Of a stretch of DNA of 64,000 nt, positions 14,301 to 24,249 are shown piece by piece (within the stretch, counting starts at the first letter, position 1; every line of letters starts with the position of its first letter). The notes beneath the pieces are model-generated. The model was given only the letters and a program-made list of their open reading frames with translations, was not told the DNA's origin and made no database searches. The DNA lies in NCBI GenBank assembly GCA_963924555.1, contig OZ004591.1, forward strand, positions 558,001-622,000, in the 5' to 3' direction. Position numbers and translations under genes: made by a program. The DNA is from Crambe crambe (taxonomy: Eukaryota; Porifera; Demospongiae; Poecilosclerida; Crambeidae).

Positions 14301-17300
14301 AATGGTCACTCCAGAAAGAAGTTTGTTCAGTTCTTCATCGTTTCTGATGGCTAACTGTAAATGTCTTGGGTTGATTCTCTGCTTCTTATTGTCTCTGGCG
14401 GCGTTGCCTGCCAACTCGAGGATCTCGGCAGCTAGGTACTCCATCACAGCAGCCAGGTAGACTGGAGCTCCTGCGCCAACACGTTCGGCATAGTTGCCTT
14501 GGCGGAGCAAACGATGGACACGACCCACTGGGAACTGAAGTCCAGCACGATTTGAACGAGTCTTGGACTTGGCACGAGCTTTACCTCCCTTTCCACGGCC
14601 TGACATTGTTACTGTGTTTTTGACGAGCGAAGTGAGCGAAGAGAAGTTCAGTTGTACTGTTGTGTTTACAACGCGCTCGTTTTGTAGCAACAGCTTGTGT
14701 CGTTGTAGTGGATCATTTCACAAGGATCATTTCCAATACGACCAATCAAATTGCAGCATGCGGTGTCTTGCTGGATTCTGATTGGTCGCCTTAGAAATGA
14801 TCCTTCTGTAATGATCCGGGTACAGTTTCTCGTTATAAAAAGGAAGGAGTATTAGTTTGGACTCAATTGCGACTAAAGAGAAGATGCCAGGAAAAGTTGC
14901 TAGCAAGAAAGGTGAAAAGAAGACTGCTTTGAAAGCCCCGAAAAGTAGCGAGGGCAAGAAAAAGAGGCGTACAAAAAGAAAGGAAAGCTACTCCATTTAC
15001 ATCTACAAAGTGCTGAAACAGGTGCATCCTGACACTGGCATCTCTTCCAAGGCCATGAGCATCATGAACTCTTTTGTGAACGACATCTTTGAGCGGATTG
15101 CCACAGAAGCTTCAAGACTGGCTCACTACAATAAGAAGCACACCATCTCCAGCAGGGAAATTCAGACTGCCGTCAGACTCCACCTCCCTGGAGAACTTTC
15201 CAAGCATGCAGTGTCCGAAGGCACCAAAGCTGTCACCAAATACACCAGCAGCAAATAGACTCTTTGAACTAAGTGTTCCCATCTTGTGTCTGTATATCAG
15301 CTGTGTGTCTTATGTTTCATTCTTAAAACATGGTCATCACTAATGTCCATACACCATCATTCTCAATATTACAATACTATCTCAATGATACATAATTATT
15401 TAAAGGAAAAGATATGTACATGTGGAAATGGTCATCACATTCAGAGGCACCCAGCTAGCTTCCTTTTTGGGCAAAAAGGAAGGAAAAAAGAGGCTGGGTT
15501 CAAGGCTAATTATGCTACAGGCATGCAATGCAGTACGCACCTGAATGATATCCAATCCTCTTGACTGTATTTTTCCAATTCATCCGTAAATTCTACATAG
15601 ATGTTCCACATTGCTTCATACTTGTTGATATCTGCCTCCAACTCCTGTAGCAATGGAAACTCCGGGGCCTTCAGGTTAAAATGCTCAGAGTCTGATCTGT
15701 ATCATAATCACAAGCAGATTTAATAGTATGAAAATGTTTCCAAGATTAATTTTGGGCATGGGTAAAATATCTCACTTCAACTTTGCAGCTGTAGAAGCGA
15801 GTTCATTAAATTCTGCTCTTCTCTCTCTCAGGGAGGCAACGGCACTTGCAATGGCCTCTTTGTCTCCAGCCATTGCAATGTCATCACCAGGTTTCAACTG
15901 GTGCCAGCGAGCAGCAAACTTCTCAAGATCAGCACCAAAAGCTTGAACATCTGATTCTACTTTTGAAACCATTACTTTCATCTGAAAGTGAATTAACTAA
16001 ATAGAAGGATCACAAAAAGATGTCTTTTTTTTTTCCACCTGATCTTTGATCATGAGTTGATGACTCTCCATCATGATCTCAAATTTATCCCAACGAGTCT
16101 TCAGATTACTCAATTCGTCAACTCCACCCCCTGCCACAGAACGAAGTAACTTGTTCTTATTTTTGGCAGCCTGGAACAGTGGTTCCACCTCAGGTTTCTC
16201 TTTACCGAGCTCTTCATGTTTTTGGTTGACTTCACCAATTTCTTCCACAGTCTGTGGACGGGTTGAAAGAGATTCTTTGGCTTTCACCAGAAAAGTATCT
16301 ATGGTCTGGAATCAAAATAATTTCATGAATATTCAGAATGCTAGAGGTAATACTACAATACTATGAAGTTAAATTTTATGCATTCAGCAATAACTAACTT
16401 GCAAGTGACTGGAAATGGATTTTCTTAATTGTGAAAGAAGAGCATCAAATAACTGCTGAATATGATTATCAATGGTGGCCTTTGTGGGCAGAGTGGATAC
16501 TGTGATGCAGTCAATATTGATCACACTACGAAAGAAAGACATTATGAAGTGAAAAGGTTTAGATATAGGATTAGCACCAACTTTGGAAGTTTTTCGGCCT
16601 CTCTTCCTCTGACCTTCAGTGCTTTGAAGTTCATTTCCCAATCAACCACCTCATGGCAGTGCTGTTCCACCAGTTCTTCCAGACTTACTTCCCCCAACAC
16701 CACCCAATCCTGGAATACAGTCATTGCTTGACTCAGGCGCTGAAACAGATCCTCAGCCTGTGCAATAATAACCCCACATGCAACATCAATTTAATGATAG
16801 GGTGATCCCTACCTTTCTATAGACGACTGAGAAACCAGGTGCATTTCTATTGATCATGCGAGGAAAGATAGTATCAGCAGGAGAAGCAGCTTCTCCAACT
16901 CCTCGAAAGAACAGAGGAATACAAATGAATTTTTTCATCTCACGATAGTATTTAGCTCGTATTTCCTCCAGAGGGGGACGATACTGAAGTTTCTGGTGCC
17001 TTGTAGTGTTTGATACAGAAGTACACATAGATAATATTACTGTTTACAATTTCTCACATACCTATAAATGAGTTCGACTTTGATCTCAGGGAGGTTTTCA
17101 TTGAGAGACTCTAGCCCCATCTGGTATTGGTGTTCCACAGCTTTATATAACTGGTGGTCCCAGTGCAATCTCCATGGACGCATGTTGTTGGGGTTGAATC
17201 CCTCTTGGATTAAGGTGGCTATCGTGTGACGGATATCCATCAAAGTACTCTTCCATCGCTGCTGCTGACGCAGAAGATCCATACTCATCAATTGCACCGT

Positions 17301-19931
17301 CTAAAATAAATAAATAAATATCTTTTGACCACATGAGAGCAAGATAAACACATCTCACCTTTTCTATGAAAACCCCATGGCACTTTCTAAGTCTTCTGTT
17401 CTCTGAAGTGAGCCTATCGGCAGCAGATTGGAGCTTTCCGATATACTCCTCCAACTGCTGAGGATTGTCCCAAGTGATCTGAACTTGCTCCTACAATCAT
17501 TAGACTAATAATTTTTCTGAGAATGATTTTTTTGCATACCTTGGAGTCGGGATTTTTCACTCCCACAGTTGGGTTCTTGATAATGTGTTCAAAGGCCATG
17601 GCAGCATCCAGCATCATGGCTTGCTGGCTCGGGATCATCTGTTGGTCGATTGTGTTATAGAAATGGGCAACCTAAGGGGGAAAGATAGTGATAGCTTTAA
17701 GCAGACAGTATTTTTTCATCAAAACAATATGCTATCTTGATGAACTGACCTGCTTCAGAATGACTCCATGCCTGTAAAACTGCTGGGCGGTGTTAGCAGT
17801 GCTCTGTATTTTGCCTGGGATGATAAACCCTAGTGCAGCCAACTGCCTCACTTCCCTTAGCAGAGTCACCAACTTATCACTGTAATGAACCACCAGCTTA
17901 CCATCACTATGACTCAACTCCATTAGACGTCCAGTAGTCTCCAAGCTGGTGGGAAGAATTTTGCAAATATCACTACTCAAGCTTTAGATTAGAGGTGCTT
18001 CATTATCTCTATAGGAGCTCAGATAGTAATCTCTCATCCTTACCTTAATGGTTCATTCGATCGAGTGATATTGGCAGAAATTTCACGTGACCAACTATCA
18101 AATTGCTCTCTCTGGTAGTTTTTCAACTCTTCCCTCACTGCACTGGCTTCAAGCTGGAACCCTTCAAACCCAGAGAGATTTCCCAGCAATGCCTCTGCAG
18201 TAGCGAGGGTGTCACAGACCTTGGAGTCCAGTTGTCTGGTCCAGACTATGTTATTGACAACTGTAGGCATATTCTTGCCAGTGGGAGGGACCTGCTGTTC
18301 CAATGCTGCTTGTTGGGCTGGGTCAGCAGGTGCATCCGAATGAAGCATCATGCCAGAATTAGTAGATTTGGTGTTGAATTCATCACGAATGGAACGAACA
18401 TAACCCAATAGCTGGCCAAGAAGAATTTCTCTGTAATGAAATGAATAACAGGTCCAATCAATGTGTTTCGAATAAAGAAAGTGATTTGTCTCAGCACATA
18501 GAGAAGACTTTATGGTATGCAAATATTGGAATTCACACTAACCTCTCTGTGGTGAGCTGTTTGCTGATGTTGGGTCTCTTCACCAACTCCTGGTACCTTT
18601 GAAACTCACGCAGGAGCTGGTGAGGTTGAGCCTGTATGTTGTTAAATTTCCCTCTTAATTTTTCAGCAATTCTGACTTCAGCAGGAGCCACAGCTCTCTC
18701 AAACTGAGCAACAGCTGCCCTCCAGAGAGGCTCAGTGTAAGGATTATGTTGCAGAGGTTGTAAACCTGTAGGAATAGAGAACATGAAACCTTGTTGGTTG
18801 GCCACCTGGAATGTTCCTTATTTTTATCTTACCAGAAAAGGGAGAGAAAGCATTAGAGAGATTTAACTCGTGTCGCTCAGTTGGATCAACAAGGTGGACC
18901 AGTTGCTCATGAACAGAGCGAACAATCAGAATCTCTTCCAACCGGTGGACCAGCTGGGTCAGCGTGGGAGAAATAAACGGCCCACCTTTCCATTGATGGA
19001 GGGCATACTGCTTCCAATACTGGGCACTCAGAGCTTCAGAAGTAGAATTCCATTTATCACACACCCCCAAACCATCCTGCAGAAGATTTCGAACAGATCC
19101 AAATGATCCCCCCCACAAATCCAGATTGGCCAGTTTTTGCTGGACGTAGCGACCCAAGGATCCACTTATAACTTCAAGAAGGTGCTTCATTCTCTCTTCG
19201 GGGTAAGGAGGGGTGTGGTCCACCTGCTTCCAAAGGTCATCCAGAGTATCTTGTATCACCTCAATGAGTTCCAAACAGTCCGAAAAGGAAGCAGCATCCA
19301 AATTGGAAAATTCAGACACAAGGGGCTGCAAAGTATCTTGGAAGAACTGAGCACGCTCACGAGCTGCTAACTTATGACTATTTGTTGCAGACTCTGCCCA
19401 GAATCTATACTCGTCTGAAGGAGTAAGAATTGCATGGAGGCGTTCTTCAGATTGTTCGGCTTCAATTCCAATATCTTTGCCAGAGTGTCTCAGAGCACTG
19501 CCGAGTCCTGCCTCCAATTCAGTCAAGAGAAGTTGTATTTTGGGGTTAAGATTTTGCTCATCTTTTAGCAGAACAGGAGCAAATACTTTCTGTACGGAAT
19601 GATAGAGGGTATCGATGGGCGAATCGAGGACAGATGATATGAAAATGTTTGTATGGAGATTATCAGGATTAATAGTACAAGGTTGGAGTTTGAATAATAT
19701 TAACCATTTATCTAAATGAGACTTTGCCTCAATTTGATTATAAACTTGTATCAGCTTTACACCTTCGTTCATTTCTGGATGAAGAGCCAGTACCATGGAG
19801 TTTCCATCATCCAAGAAGGTGTTAAGCTCTTTGGAATCTGTGATATGAGCTATAGCACCGTCAGAGCTGGCGTAGCCGAAAAAATTGCCAATTGTGGCAA
19901 GAATAAACTCTTTCCTAGAGTCGCCTGACAT
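2348..19931 (-). CDS. DYNC2H1: Cytoplasmic dynein 2 heavy chain, complete
   Basis: Motor of retrograde intraflagellar transport; moves IFT-A/IFT-B trains from ciliary tip to base. About 35 exons run from ATG at 19931 to the stop at 2348, and most translate to sequence very close to human DYNC2H1. Exon blocks (approximate): 19931-18833, 18765-18543, 18430-18046, 17974-17751, 17672-17541, 17492-17359, 17302-17062, 17001-16815, 16758-16603, 16530-16400, 16306-16044, 15980-15777, 15695-15547, 13967-13849, 13784-13100, 13036-12810, 12728-12476, 12328-12145, 12037-11812, 11757-11346, 11280-11150, 11098-10882, 10760-10583, 10506-10212, 10118-9720, 9672-9250, 9093-8952, 8870-8733, 8629-8212, 8072-4188, 4122-3914, 3802-3580, 3490-3270, 3038-2835, 2775-2348. 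P-loops: AAA1 GPAGTGKTE (about 11890), AAA2 GPSGSGKS (about 10690), AAA3 GLEGCGKE (about 9500), AAA4 [10 protein letters not shown] (about 7960). The stalk coiled coil lies at about 7250-6350. The last residues, [11 protein letters not shown], match the family C-terminus. Codons at about 18766-18805 that look coding are intronic. A histone pair sits inside the 13968-15546 intron. Confidence 0.95.
4188..8072 (-). other. DYNC2H1: Single 3,885-bp DYNC2H1 exon coding AAA4, stalk, AAA5 and AAA6
   Basis: One uninterrupted exon runs from the acceptor at 8073-8074 to the donor at 4187-4182 and carries nearly a third of the protein. All other exons of this gene are about 50-1,100 bp. Its borders are given by GT-AG signals and by continuous similarity to the dynein-2 stalk and AAA5/AAA6 region. 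Confidence 0.85.
14205..14606 (-). CDS. Histone H2A with an H2A.X-type SQEY tail
   Basis: Core nucleosome histone, 133 residues, intronless, read from ATG at 14606 ([15 protein letters not shown]). The histone fold is intact, with the acidic-patch segment NDEELNKLL and the conserved [12 protein letters not shown] start of helix 1. The C-terminus ends [14 protein letters not shown]-aromatic is the H2A.X signature whose serine is phosphorylated by ATM/ATR/DNA-PK at DNA breaks. An upstream in-frame ATG (14690) would add 28 residues unlike any histone and is rejected. The gene lies in a DYNC2H1 intron on the same strand, divergent from H2B across a 277-bp shared promoter. No canonical histone stem-loop is seen after the stop, so the mRNA may be polyadenylated, which suits H2A.X. 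Confidence 0.95.
   Translation of the reverse strand: MSGRGKGGKARAKSKTRSNRAGLQFPVGRVHRLLRQGNYAERVGAGAPVYLAAVMEYLAAEILELAGNAARDNKKQRINPRHLQLAIRNDEELNKLLSGVTIAQGGVLPNIQAVLLPKKSGSGGKKSSQSQEY
14607..14883. promoter_or_regulatory. Bidirectional H2A.X/H2B promoter with mirrored elements
   Basis: Shared 277-bp promoter of the divergent histone genes. GGATCATTTC occurs at 14710-14719 and 14724-14733, with its reverse complement GAAATGATCC at 14794-14803 and a second AATGATCC at 14810-14817. Between them are CCAAT boxes on the plus strand at 14733-14737 and 14742-14746 and an inverted one (ATTGG) at 14781-14785. The block is close to mirror symmetric around about 14763. A TATAAAA at 14834-14840 points to H2B; no clear TATA is seen for H2A. 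Paired CCAAT boxes are typical of histone promoters; the GATCATTT element is not one I recognise. Confidence 0.7.
14884..15258 (+). CDS. Histone H2B
   Basis: Core nucleosome histone, 124 residues, intronless. The start at 14884 ([13 protein letters not shown]) is chosen over an in-frame ATG at 14857 because PGK-type N-termini are usual for H2B. The basic tail is followed by the histone fold beginning [19 protein letters not shown] and the C-terminal helix ending AVTKYTSSK, which carries the lysine ubiquitinated in other animals (the K of VTKYTS). No canonical 3' stem-loop is visible in the roughly 100 bp after the stop. It is transcribed against the direction of the host DYNC2H1 gene. Confidence 0.95.
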   Translation: MPGKVASKKGEKKTALKAPKSSEGKKKRRTKRKESYSIYIYKVLKQVHPDTGISSKAMSIMNSFVNDIFERIATEASRLAHYNKKHTISSREIQTAVRLHLPGELSKHAVSEGTKAVTKYTSSK

Positions 19932-20150
19932 TGCTTAATGAAATGAAAGAAGAATTATATCGCAGTCCCTCCAGAATCAATGTGCTCTTTTTGGAATGAC
20001 AACTTGAATGTTTTTACTTATGTTACCAAGCAACTAACGAGCCCGCCCACGCACATCATGAGAGTGTGATACGCCCATGATGAGCTATACCTCTAATTAA
20101 AGCCCACCAAGACGAGTTTATCTCTTCAAAAAAAGAGTGCTTTATTAAGT
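19932..20150. promoter_or_regulatory. DYNC2H1/COMMD8 divergent promoter with an RFX X-box match
   Basis: The two start codons are 219 bp apart on opposite strands, so both core promoters must fit here. At 20022-20034 the sequence reads GTTACC-A-AGCAAC, a full match to the X-box consensus GTNRCC-N(0-3)-RGYAAC bound by RFX factors, 91 bp upstream of the DYNC2H1 ATG. RFX sites close to the start are typical of ciliary genes. A short inverted pair CATCATG...CATGATG lies at about 20057-20083. Function is inferred from motif and position. Confidence 0.65.
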
Positions 20151-20904
20151 ATGGCAGAACAGGCAGGAAAGGATTCTATAGGAAGTTCTCTCAATATCTT
20201 AGAAAAGCTTGAAGGGGAAGAAAGAGAGAAGGTAAGTTGTGTTTTACTTAGCAAGCTAACTGGCTGCCTTTTTGAAATCTGATCTTCTTAGTTTGTGCAC
20301 AAAGCTATCAATGACATCTGTGAGAAGGCTGGCTTGAAATATGATGACCACTTCAAGCTTCTTCCACTGGCTGACTACTCAAATCTTACACATAACCTCT
20401 CCCTTGCAATAAGGACACTCTCCAGAGATCAACTCAAGAAGGAACAGTTGATGGAGAAACTTCAGGCTATGGGTACCAATCCTGATATTGCTCAGGTGGT
20501 AGTGACATGCATGTGGGTTAGAAGGGACGAAATACGGGCACAACTTGTCAAGGACAGCTGTAATATATCACAGGCAAAACTGGAGAACTTTGACTGGAAG
20601 CTAAAGGTCTGACACTTAAAAAACTACACATTTAGTTATCTAGGAGTGCAATGTATGTTATGCAGCTTATAATGTCGAGTAATCAGCTGGGATCAATCCA
20701 GCAACCTGTGATGTCTTTGGACTTTGAGATCACCGAAAATGGACAGAAAAGAGTGGAAAACATTGAACTGTCAAAAGACGAACTCTCTAAATTCATAGCT
20801 TCCTTGGAACCTGCTAATAGAGTAAGTTTCAGCGTACTATTTTGAAGATGAAACTCTACCAATCTCTTTGATTATTATAGGTTGTAACTCAACTGAGGAC
20901 TTGA
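20151..20904 (+). CDS. COMMD8: COMM domain-containing protein 8
   Basis: Subunit of the ten-member COMMD ring (Commander/CCC complex), which acts in endosomal recycling and has been linked to NF-kappaB and cullin-ligase control. Four phase-0 exons: 20151-20231, 20292-20606, 20666-20821 and 20881-20904, giving 191 residues, close to the usual COMMD8 length. The N-terminal helical part includes HKAINDICEKAGL. The C-terminal COMM domain begins at LENFDWKLKLIMSS and continues through QPVMSLDFEITENG and ELSKFIASLEPANRVVTQL, which matches vertebrate COMMD8 better than other COMMDs as I recall them. The last exon is only 24 bp. It is divergent from DYNC2H1. Confidence 0.85.
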
Positions 20905-21056
20905 GATTATGTGACATTGTGGTGTGCTGTGAGTCTTTGTGTAGTCAGCATTGTGTTGTTGTTGTTTTTTAAATGTTCACGTACCATTCAGTTATTGTTA
21001 AGACTGTTATAGTAAAAAATTACAGACAGAAACTCAATTATTAATAGTTGATCCTT

Positions 21057-22097
21057 CTATGCGGGCTTCACCATCAATGTCCTGCACACTGGACATGTGC
21101 TTTGAGATTCAAACCATTTGCTGATACAGTTTGGATGAAATATGTGATTACCATCACATTTCAGAATGCTAACCATTTCACCATTGATGAGATTCTCCAG
21201 ACAAATTGGGCACGAGATATTACAATCCCCTTCTTTTTGAGTGAACTCCTTCTGTTCTGGAGTGTATAATGTACTCAGAGTTCTACGAAACATTCCATCA
21301 TCAGTGTTTCCTAATTGCTGCATCTGAATCCCATACACATCATAACTACCAGCTCTCCGATGTCTTTTATCACAGTAGAATATACAGCAATAGAAGGTTA
21401 GTGGAATACACAGAGTCAGTACCGCACAGGATATTACAAACACGATCCACGCTACATGCACAGATGTCGGGTCAATGGGGCCCACATTCATGCTAACTAG
21501 TGTTGACATGTGTGTCAATTCAGAGCAGTTTCTGATAACTGCAATGCTGAGCAGAAGACCAGCAAATTTCTCACTGACAACAGCAATAGGTATTCCTGTG
21601 CCCACCACATCCACAGTAGACCCAATTGACTTATCATAGACGACTCCTACATCTTGAAATCTATCCTTGGGACTGTATGTGATAAAACCATCAAAACCAG
21701 CTTCTCGAATAAAATCTAGCTTTTGTTGTATGCAGAGATGGTAATTATCAAACAGGACCAGTTTAGAGATGTTTCTTTCATCTTTCCTATGCCCAGATCC
21801 TTTCAAAGTCAAAGAGCAGTCATCAAGTGAATAATTCGAGGGAGGGCAGCCATTCAATGAAGGTTTGATATAGTAGAGCAGTCCAATGATTCCTTCTGGA
21901 GGAATATTGGCGTGGACAGTGATGAACCAGTCTTGGGAGAAACCGTGTGGAAAGCTGTAATCAGCAAGATTTTTATGATTAGTAGATTTTACATCTATTT
22001 CGCTCCATGCTGCTCTATACTCTCTAATCTGGACTTGTAATTGTGCCTTAGAGGCGCTTGTGAGCACTCCTAAGAGAAAGAGGTAGCATAGACACAT
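21057..22097 (-). CDS. PA-TM-RING E3 ubiquitin ligase (RNF13/RNF128/RNF150-like)
   Basis: Membrane-anchored endosomal ubiquitin ligase family. Intronless, about 346 residues. The start at 22097 is preferred because MCLCYLFLLGVLTSASKA makes a signal peptide; the longer frame from 22172 would put 25 residues ahead of it. A luminal protease-associated domain comes first (segments DGFITYSPKD and GTGIPIAVVSEKFAG). A single membrane helix lies around HVAWIVFVISCAVLTLCIPL. A cytosolic RING-H2 begins CPICLENL and ends CPVCRTLM, with CDGNHIFHPNC at its centre. Here the third Cys and first His are separated by three residues instead of the common one, a small insertion that still allows zinc binding. 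It converges with COMMD8, about 150 bp stop to stop. The exact orthologue within the family cannot be fixed. Confidence 0.85.
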   Translation of the reverse strand: MCLCYLFLLGVLTSASKAQLQVQIREYRAAWSEIDVKSTNHKNLADYSFPHGFSQDWFITVHANIPPEGIIGLLYYIKPSLNGCPPSNYSLDDCSLTLKGSGHRKDERNISKLVLFDNYHLCIQQKLDFIREAGFDGFITYSPKDRFQDVGVVYDKSIGSTVDVVGTGIPIAVVSEKFAGLLLSIAVIRNCSELTHMSTLVSMNVGPIDPTSVHVAWIVFVISCAVLTLCIPLTFYCCIFYCDKRHRRAGSYDVYGIQMQQLGNTDDGMFRRTLSTLYTPEQKEFTQKEGDCNISCPICLENLINGEMVSILKCDGNHIFHPNCISKWFESQSTCPVCRTLMVKPA

Positions 22098-22281
22098 TTC
22101 AGTATAACAGCCCCGCCCACCCCTACTAAATTGCCGATTCAGCAACATTGTATGCGCATGCTCAATGGGCAAAAGTCAAATTTAATAAGCAAAAAGTCAT
22201 AAAATTAAATTCATTTATCATCTCTCTATATTAGTCACACATGTTGTGATGTCACAATAGGGCAGTTTTGGCATGGGCAGA

Positions 22282-24249
22282 TTATCTTGAACAAGAGAGA
22301 ACATAAGCATATTCCACTCGAAAGAAGTTCCACATGAAGCGACGAAGAACTCCACCAACAACAAGAACTGAAACAACAACAGAAAGTATGAAAAGACTAG
22401 TATTTTTCAAAATATTAAACTCACCTGTGTAAATCAAGTCAGTGTGTGTATCCCAAATGATAGCCAAGGATAACTTCAGAGTCCATAGGAACCGCAGCAC
22501 CAGATCGAGGACAATGGCCACCAAGTATATTACTTTGTGTCTGTACAGTAAACGACGTTGGAATAGGCCACAGTTTTTGATGTCCCAGAGTCCCCAATCG
22601 AAACTAATGTCCCACAGAGAGGTGTAAATGGCATGAACCAGAGAGACTACTGCCCAGCAGATGATGACCCATAGTATTTTATTGATACCAAGATGATCCT
22701 CAACTGTGCTGCTCTCTATGGTTGCATAGATTGTAGCCATAACGATCACTGGGAAGACAGTGAAATACTTGCCTGCATTCACGAGATGTTTGACTGAATG
22801 AGTGTCATAGTAGCATCGCAAGCATTGGAGCAAGCGCCAGAGTGCTGGAAGAAAGGAAATAATCGGACGAATTCCATTGCTACTTGAAGTGCAAACCATT
22901 TTATCAACGTCGTCTCCTGACCACGAGCCACTAACCAGATAACAAACAAGATATTGTATATCCAGGAAGACCGCCACAAGGCTGTTTAACTGGTCAGCGA
23001 GAAAGAAATCTGAGAAAGACACAAACACAAATGGAGCTAAGAGAATGTTCCCAAAGGTAAGGATAAAATTGAACCGAGCTTTTCTTAGAAGAATCCTTGA
23101 AGGATTAAAGATAAAAGCTGCTAGAATAAGCCACATGATAACTGGAATTATTTTGATTGGCAAAACAACAAAGAACGGACTAGCAATGGTGAAACAGACG
23201 GTAAGCAAAGTAAAAATGATTGTTAGTATCCCAGCAACATTGAAGACATACGTTGGAGTAGGAATGCCGTTGGGATGGTGATCGAAAATGGAGATGTAGT
23301 CAATTTTATATCGGATCCAAACACTCAAGTTGATGCCGTATAAATAGAGTACCAGGACTATAAGAAGAGGAGAGCGAACCAAACGTATAAACATGATCCA
23401 CTGATCGGAGGAATTGCTCCACTTGTACATACCCAAGAGTACACCTATGAGTACCATGAACAGGATGCCGTGTATCCAGGGTAACCAACGCACTCCGCTC
23501 TTGTCACCTGGAATGGAATCGGGGTGGTAGCGAAGGTGTCTCACTCCATCAATAGTAATATCATTTTTGCGACGAATTTCATCCATTTGATTTCCAATGT
23601 CTTTCAAACACTCTTTGAGTCGACCTTCAAATTCGTGTCGTTTCTGAGTCTTCACAGTGACCAATTCCTCCACGTCATCTGAATTGAGAACATGCCTGCC
23701 CTTTCTTGCAAGATAATCAAGTTTGGCACAATTGGTTTCTAAGATGTCTTTCAACTCCAACACTCTCTGCTTCACATTGCATAACACACCAAAAGCAGAT
23801 TTGTGTTCTTTCGCCTCATCTTCAGCAGTGGTAACTTCATTAAAGATACTAATGTTGTCGTAGTCACCTGCTTTCTTATTGATAGTCACTGCAGCAGCAA
23901 TTGTATATTCATTTGATGATTCTTCCATTCTCTTCAAACCTTCCTCAATTCCAGATGTCTCTTCTTCCATGAAGTCAAATAGCCTTTTCACTTCAAGCTC
24001 AGAAAAAGATGCTTGTTGAGAGACTGAGAAAGACTTAGAAGTCCAGAATACATTTCTATTGGTGGAATAATGGTTCATACCTGATAGTGAACTCAATCTA
24101 ATAGACTTTGAGAATAATGGTTCTGCCTCGTCCTCTGACAGTGGATGATAAGTGTCCTCTATGGAGCAATATGCAGGCTCCAGTGGATGACTAGTAATGC
24201 TGGATAAGGTAGCAGGCATCAAACTTCCATCGCTACGTTCATTGGCCAT
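22282..24249 (-). CDS. XPR1-like phosphate exporter with EXS domain, copy A
   Basis: Polytopic membrane protein of the SPX-EXS family, whose animal member XPR1 exports inorganic phosphate. The EXS core is clear: SDFFLADQLNSL, ALWRLLQCLRCYYDT, HLVNAGKYFTVFP, DWGLWDIKNCG and RRFMWNFFRVEYAY. Many hydrophobic helices span about 23,500-22,300. The N-terminal cytosolic part keeps SPX-like helices (KRLFDFMEEE, FEGRLKECLKDIG). It lacks the usual opening MKFxxxL and the lysine-rich FRKILKKHDK segment that binds inositol pyrophosphates. A likely 57-bp intron (22368-22424, GTGAGT...TTTCAG) is divisible by three and stop-free, so the frame stays open through it; removed, the protein has 636 residues. It is a tandem paralogue of the next gene. 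Confidence 0.85.
   Translation of the reverse strand: MANERSDGSLMPATLSSITSHPLEPAYCSIEDTYHPLSEDEAEPLFSKSIRLSSLSGMNHYSTNRNVFWTSKSFSVSQQASFSELEVKRLFDFMEEETSGIEEGLKRMEESSNEYTIAAAVTINKKAGDYDNISIFNEVTTAEDEAKEHKSAFGVLCNVKQRVLELKDILETNCAKLDYLARKGRHVLNSDDVEELVTVKTQKRHEFEGRLKECLKDIGNQMDEIRRKNDITIDGVRHLRYHPDSIPGDKSGVRWLPWIHGILFMVLIGVLLGMYKWSNSSDQWIMFIRLVRSPLLIVLVLYLYGINLSVWIRYKIDYISIFDHHPNGIPTPTYVFNVAGILTIIFTLLTVCFTIASPFFVVLPIKIIPVIMWLILAAFIFNPSRILLRKARFNFILTFGNILLAPFVFVSFSDFFLADQLNSLVAVFLDIQYLVCYLVSGSWSGDDVDKMVCTSSSNGIRPIISFLPALWRLLQCLRCYYDTHSVKHLVNAGKYFTVFPVIVMATIYATIESSTVEDHLGINKILWVIICWAVVSLVHAIYTSLWDISFDWGLWDIKNCGLFQRRLLYRHKVIYLVAIVLDLVLRFLWTLKLSLAIIWDTHTDLIYTGEFNILKNTSLFILSVVVSVLVVGGVLRRFMWNFFRVEYAYVLSCSR
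22368..22424 (-). other. Probable 57-bp stop-free intron inside XPR1-like copy A
   Basis: In gene direction the segment starts GTGAGTTTAA and ends GTTGTTTCAG, exactly where copy B has a 241-bp intron between ACAG and G(GC/TT)CTTGTTG. Its translation (19 residues) has no counterpart in copy B or in known XPR1 proteins. It can be retained without breaking the frame. Confidence 0.75.

Noticed and set aside
14607-14690. N-terminal extension of H2A from an upstream ATG
   Set aside because: The 28 extra residues match no histone; MSGRGKGG at 14606 is the standard start.
18766-18805. DYNC2H1 coding from an ATG at 18805
   Set aside because: Joining exon 1 to the acceptor before 18765 restores the family sequence ([19 protein letters not shown]); the extra codons are intronic.
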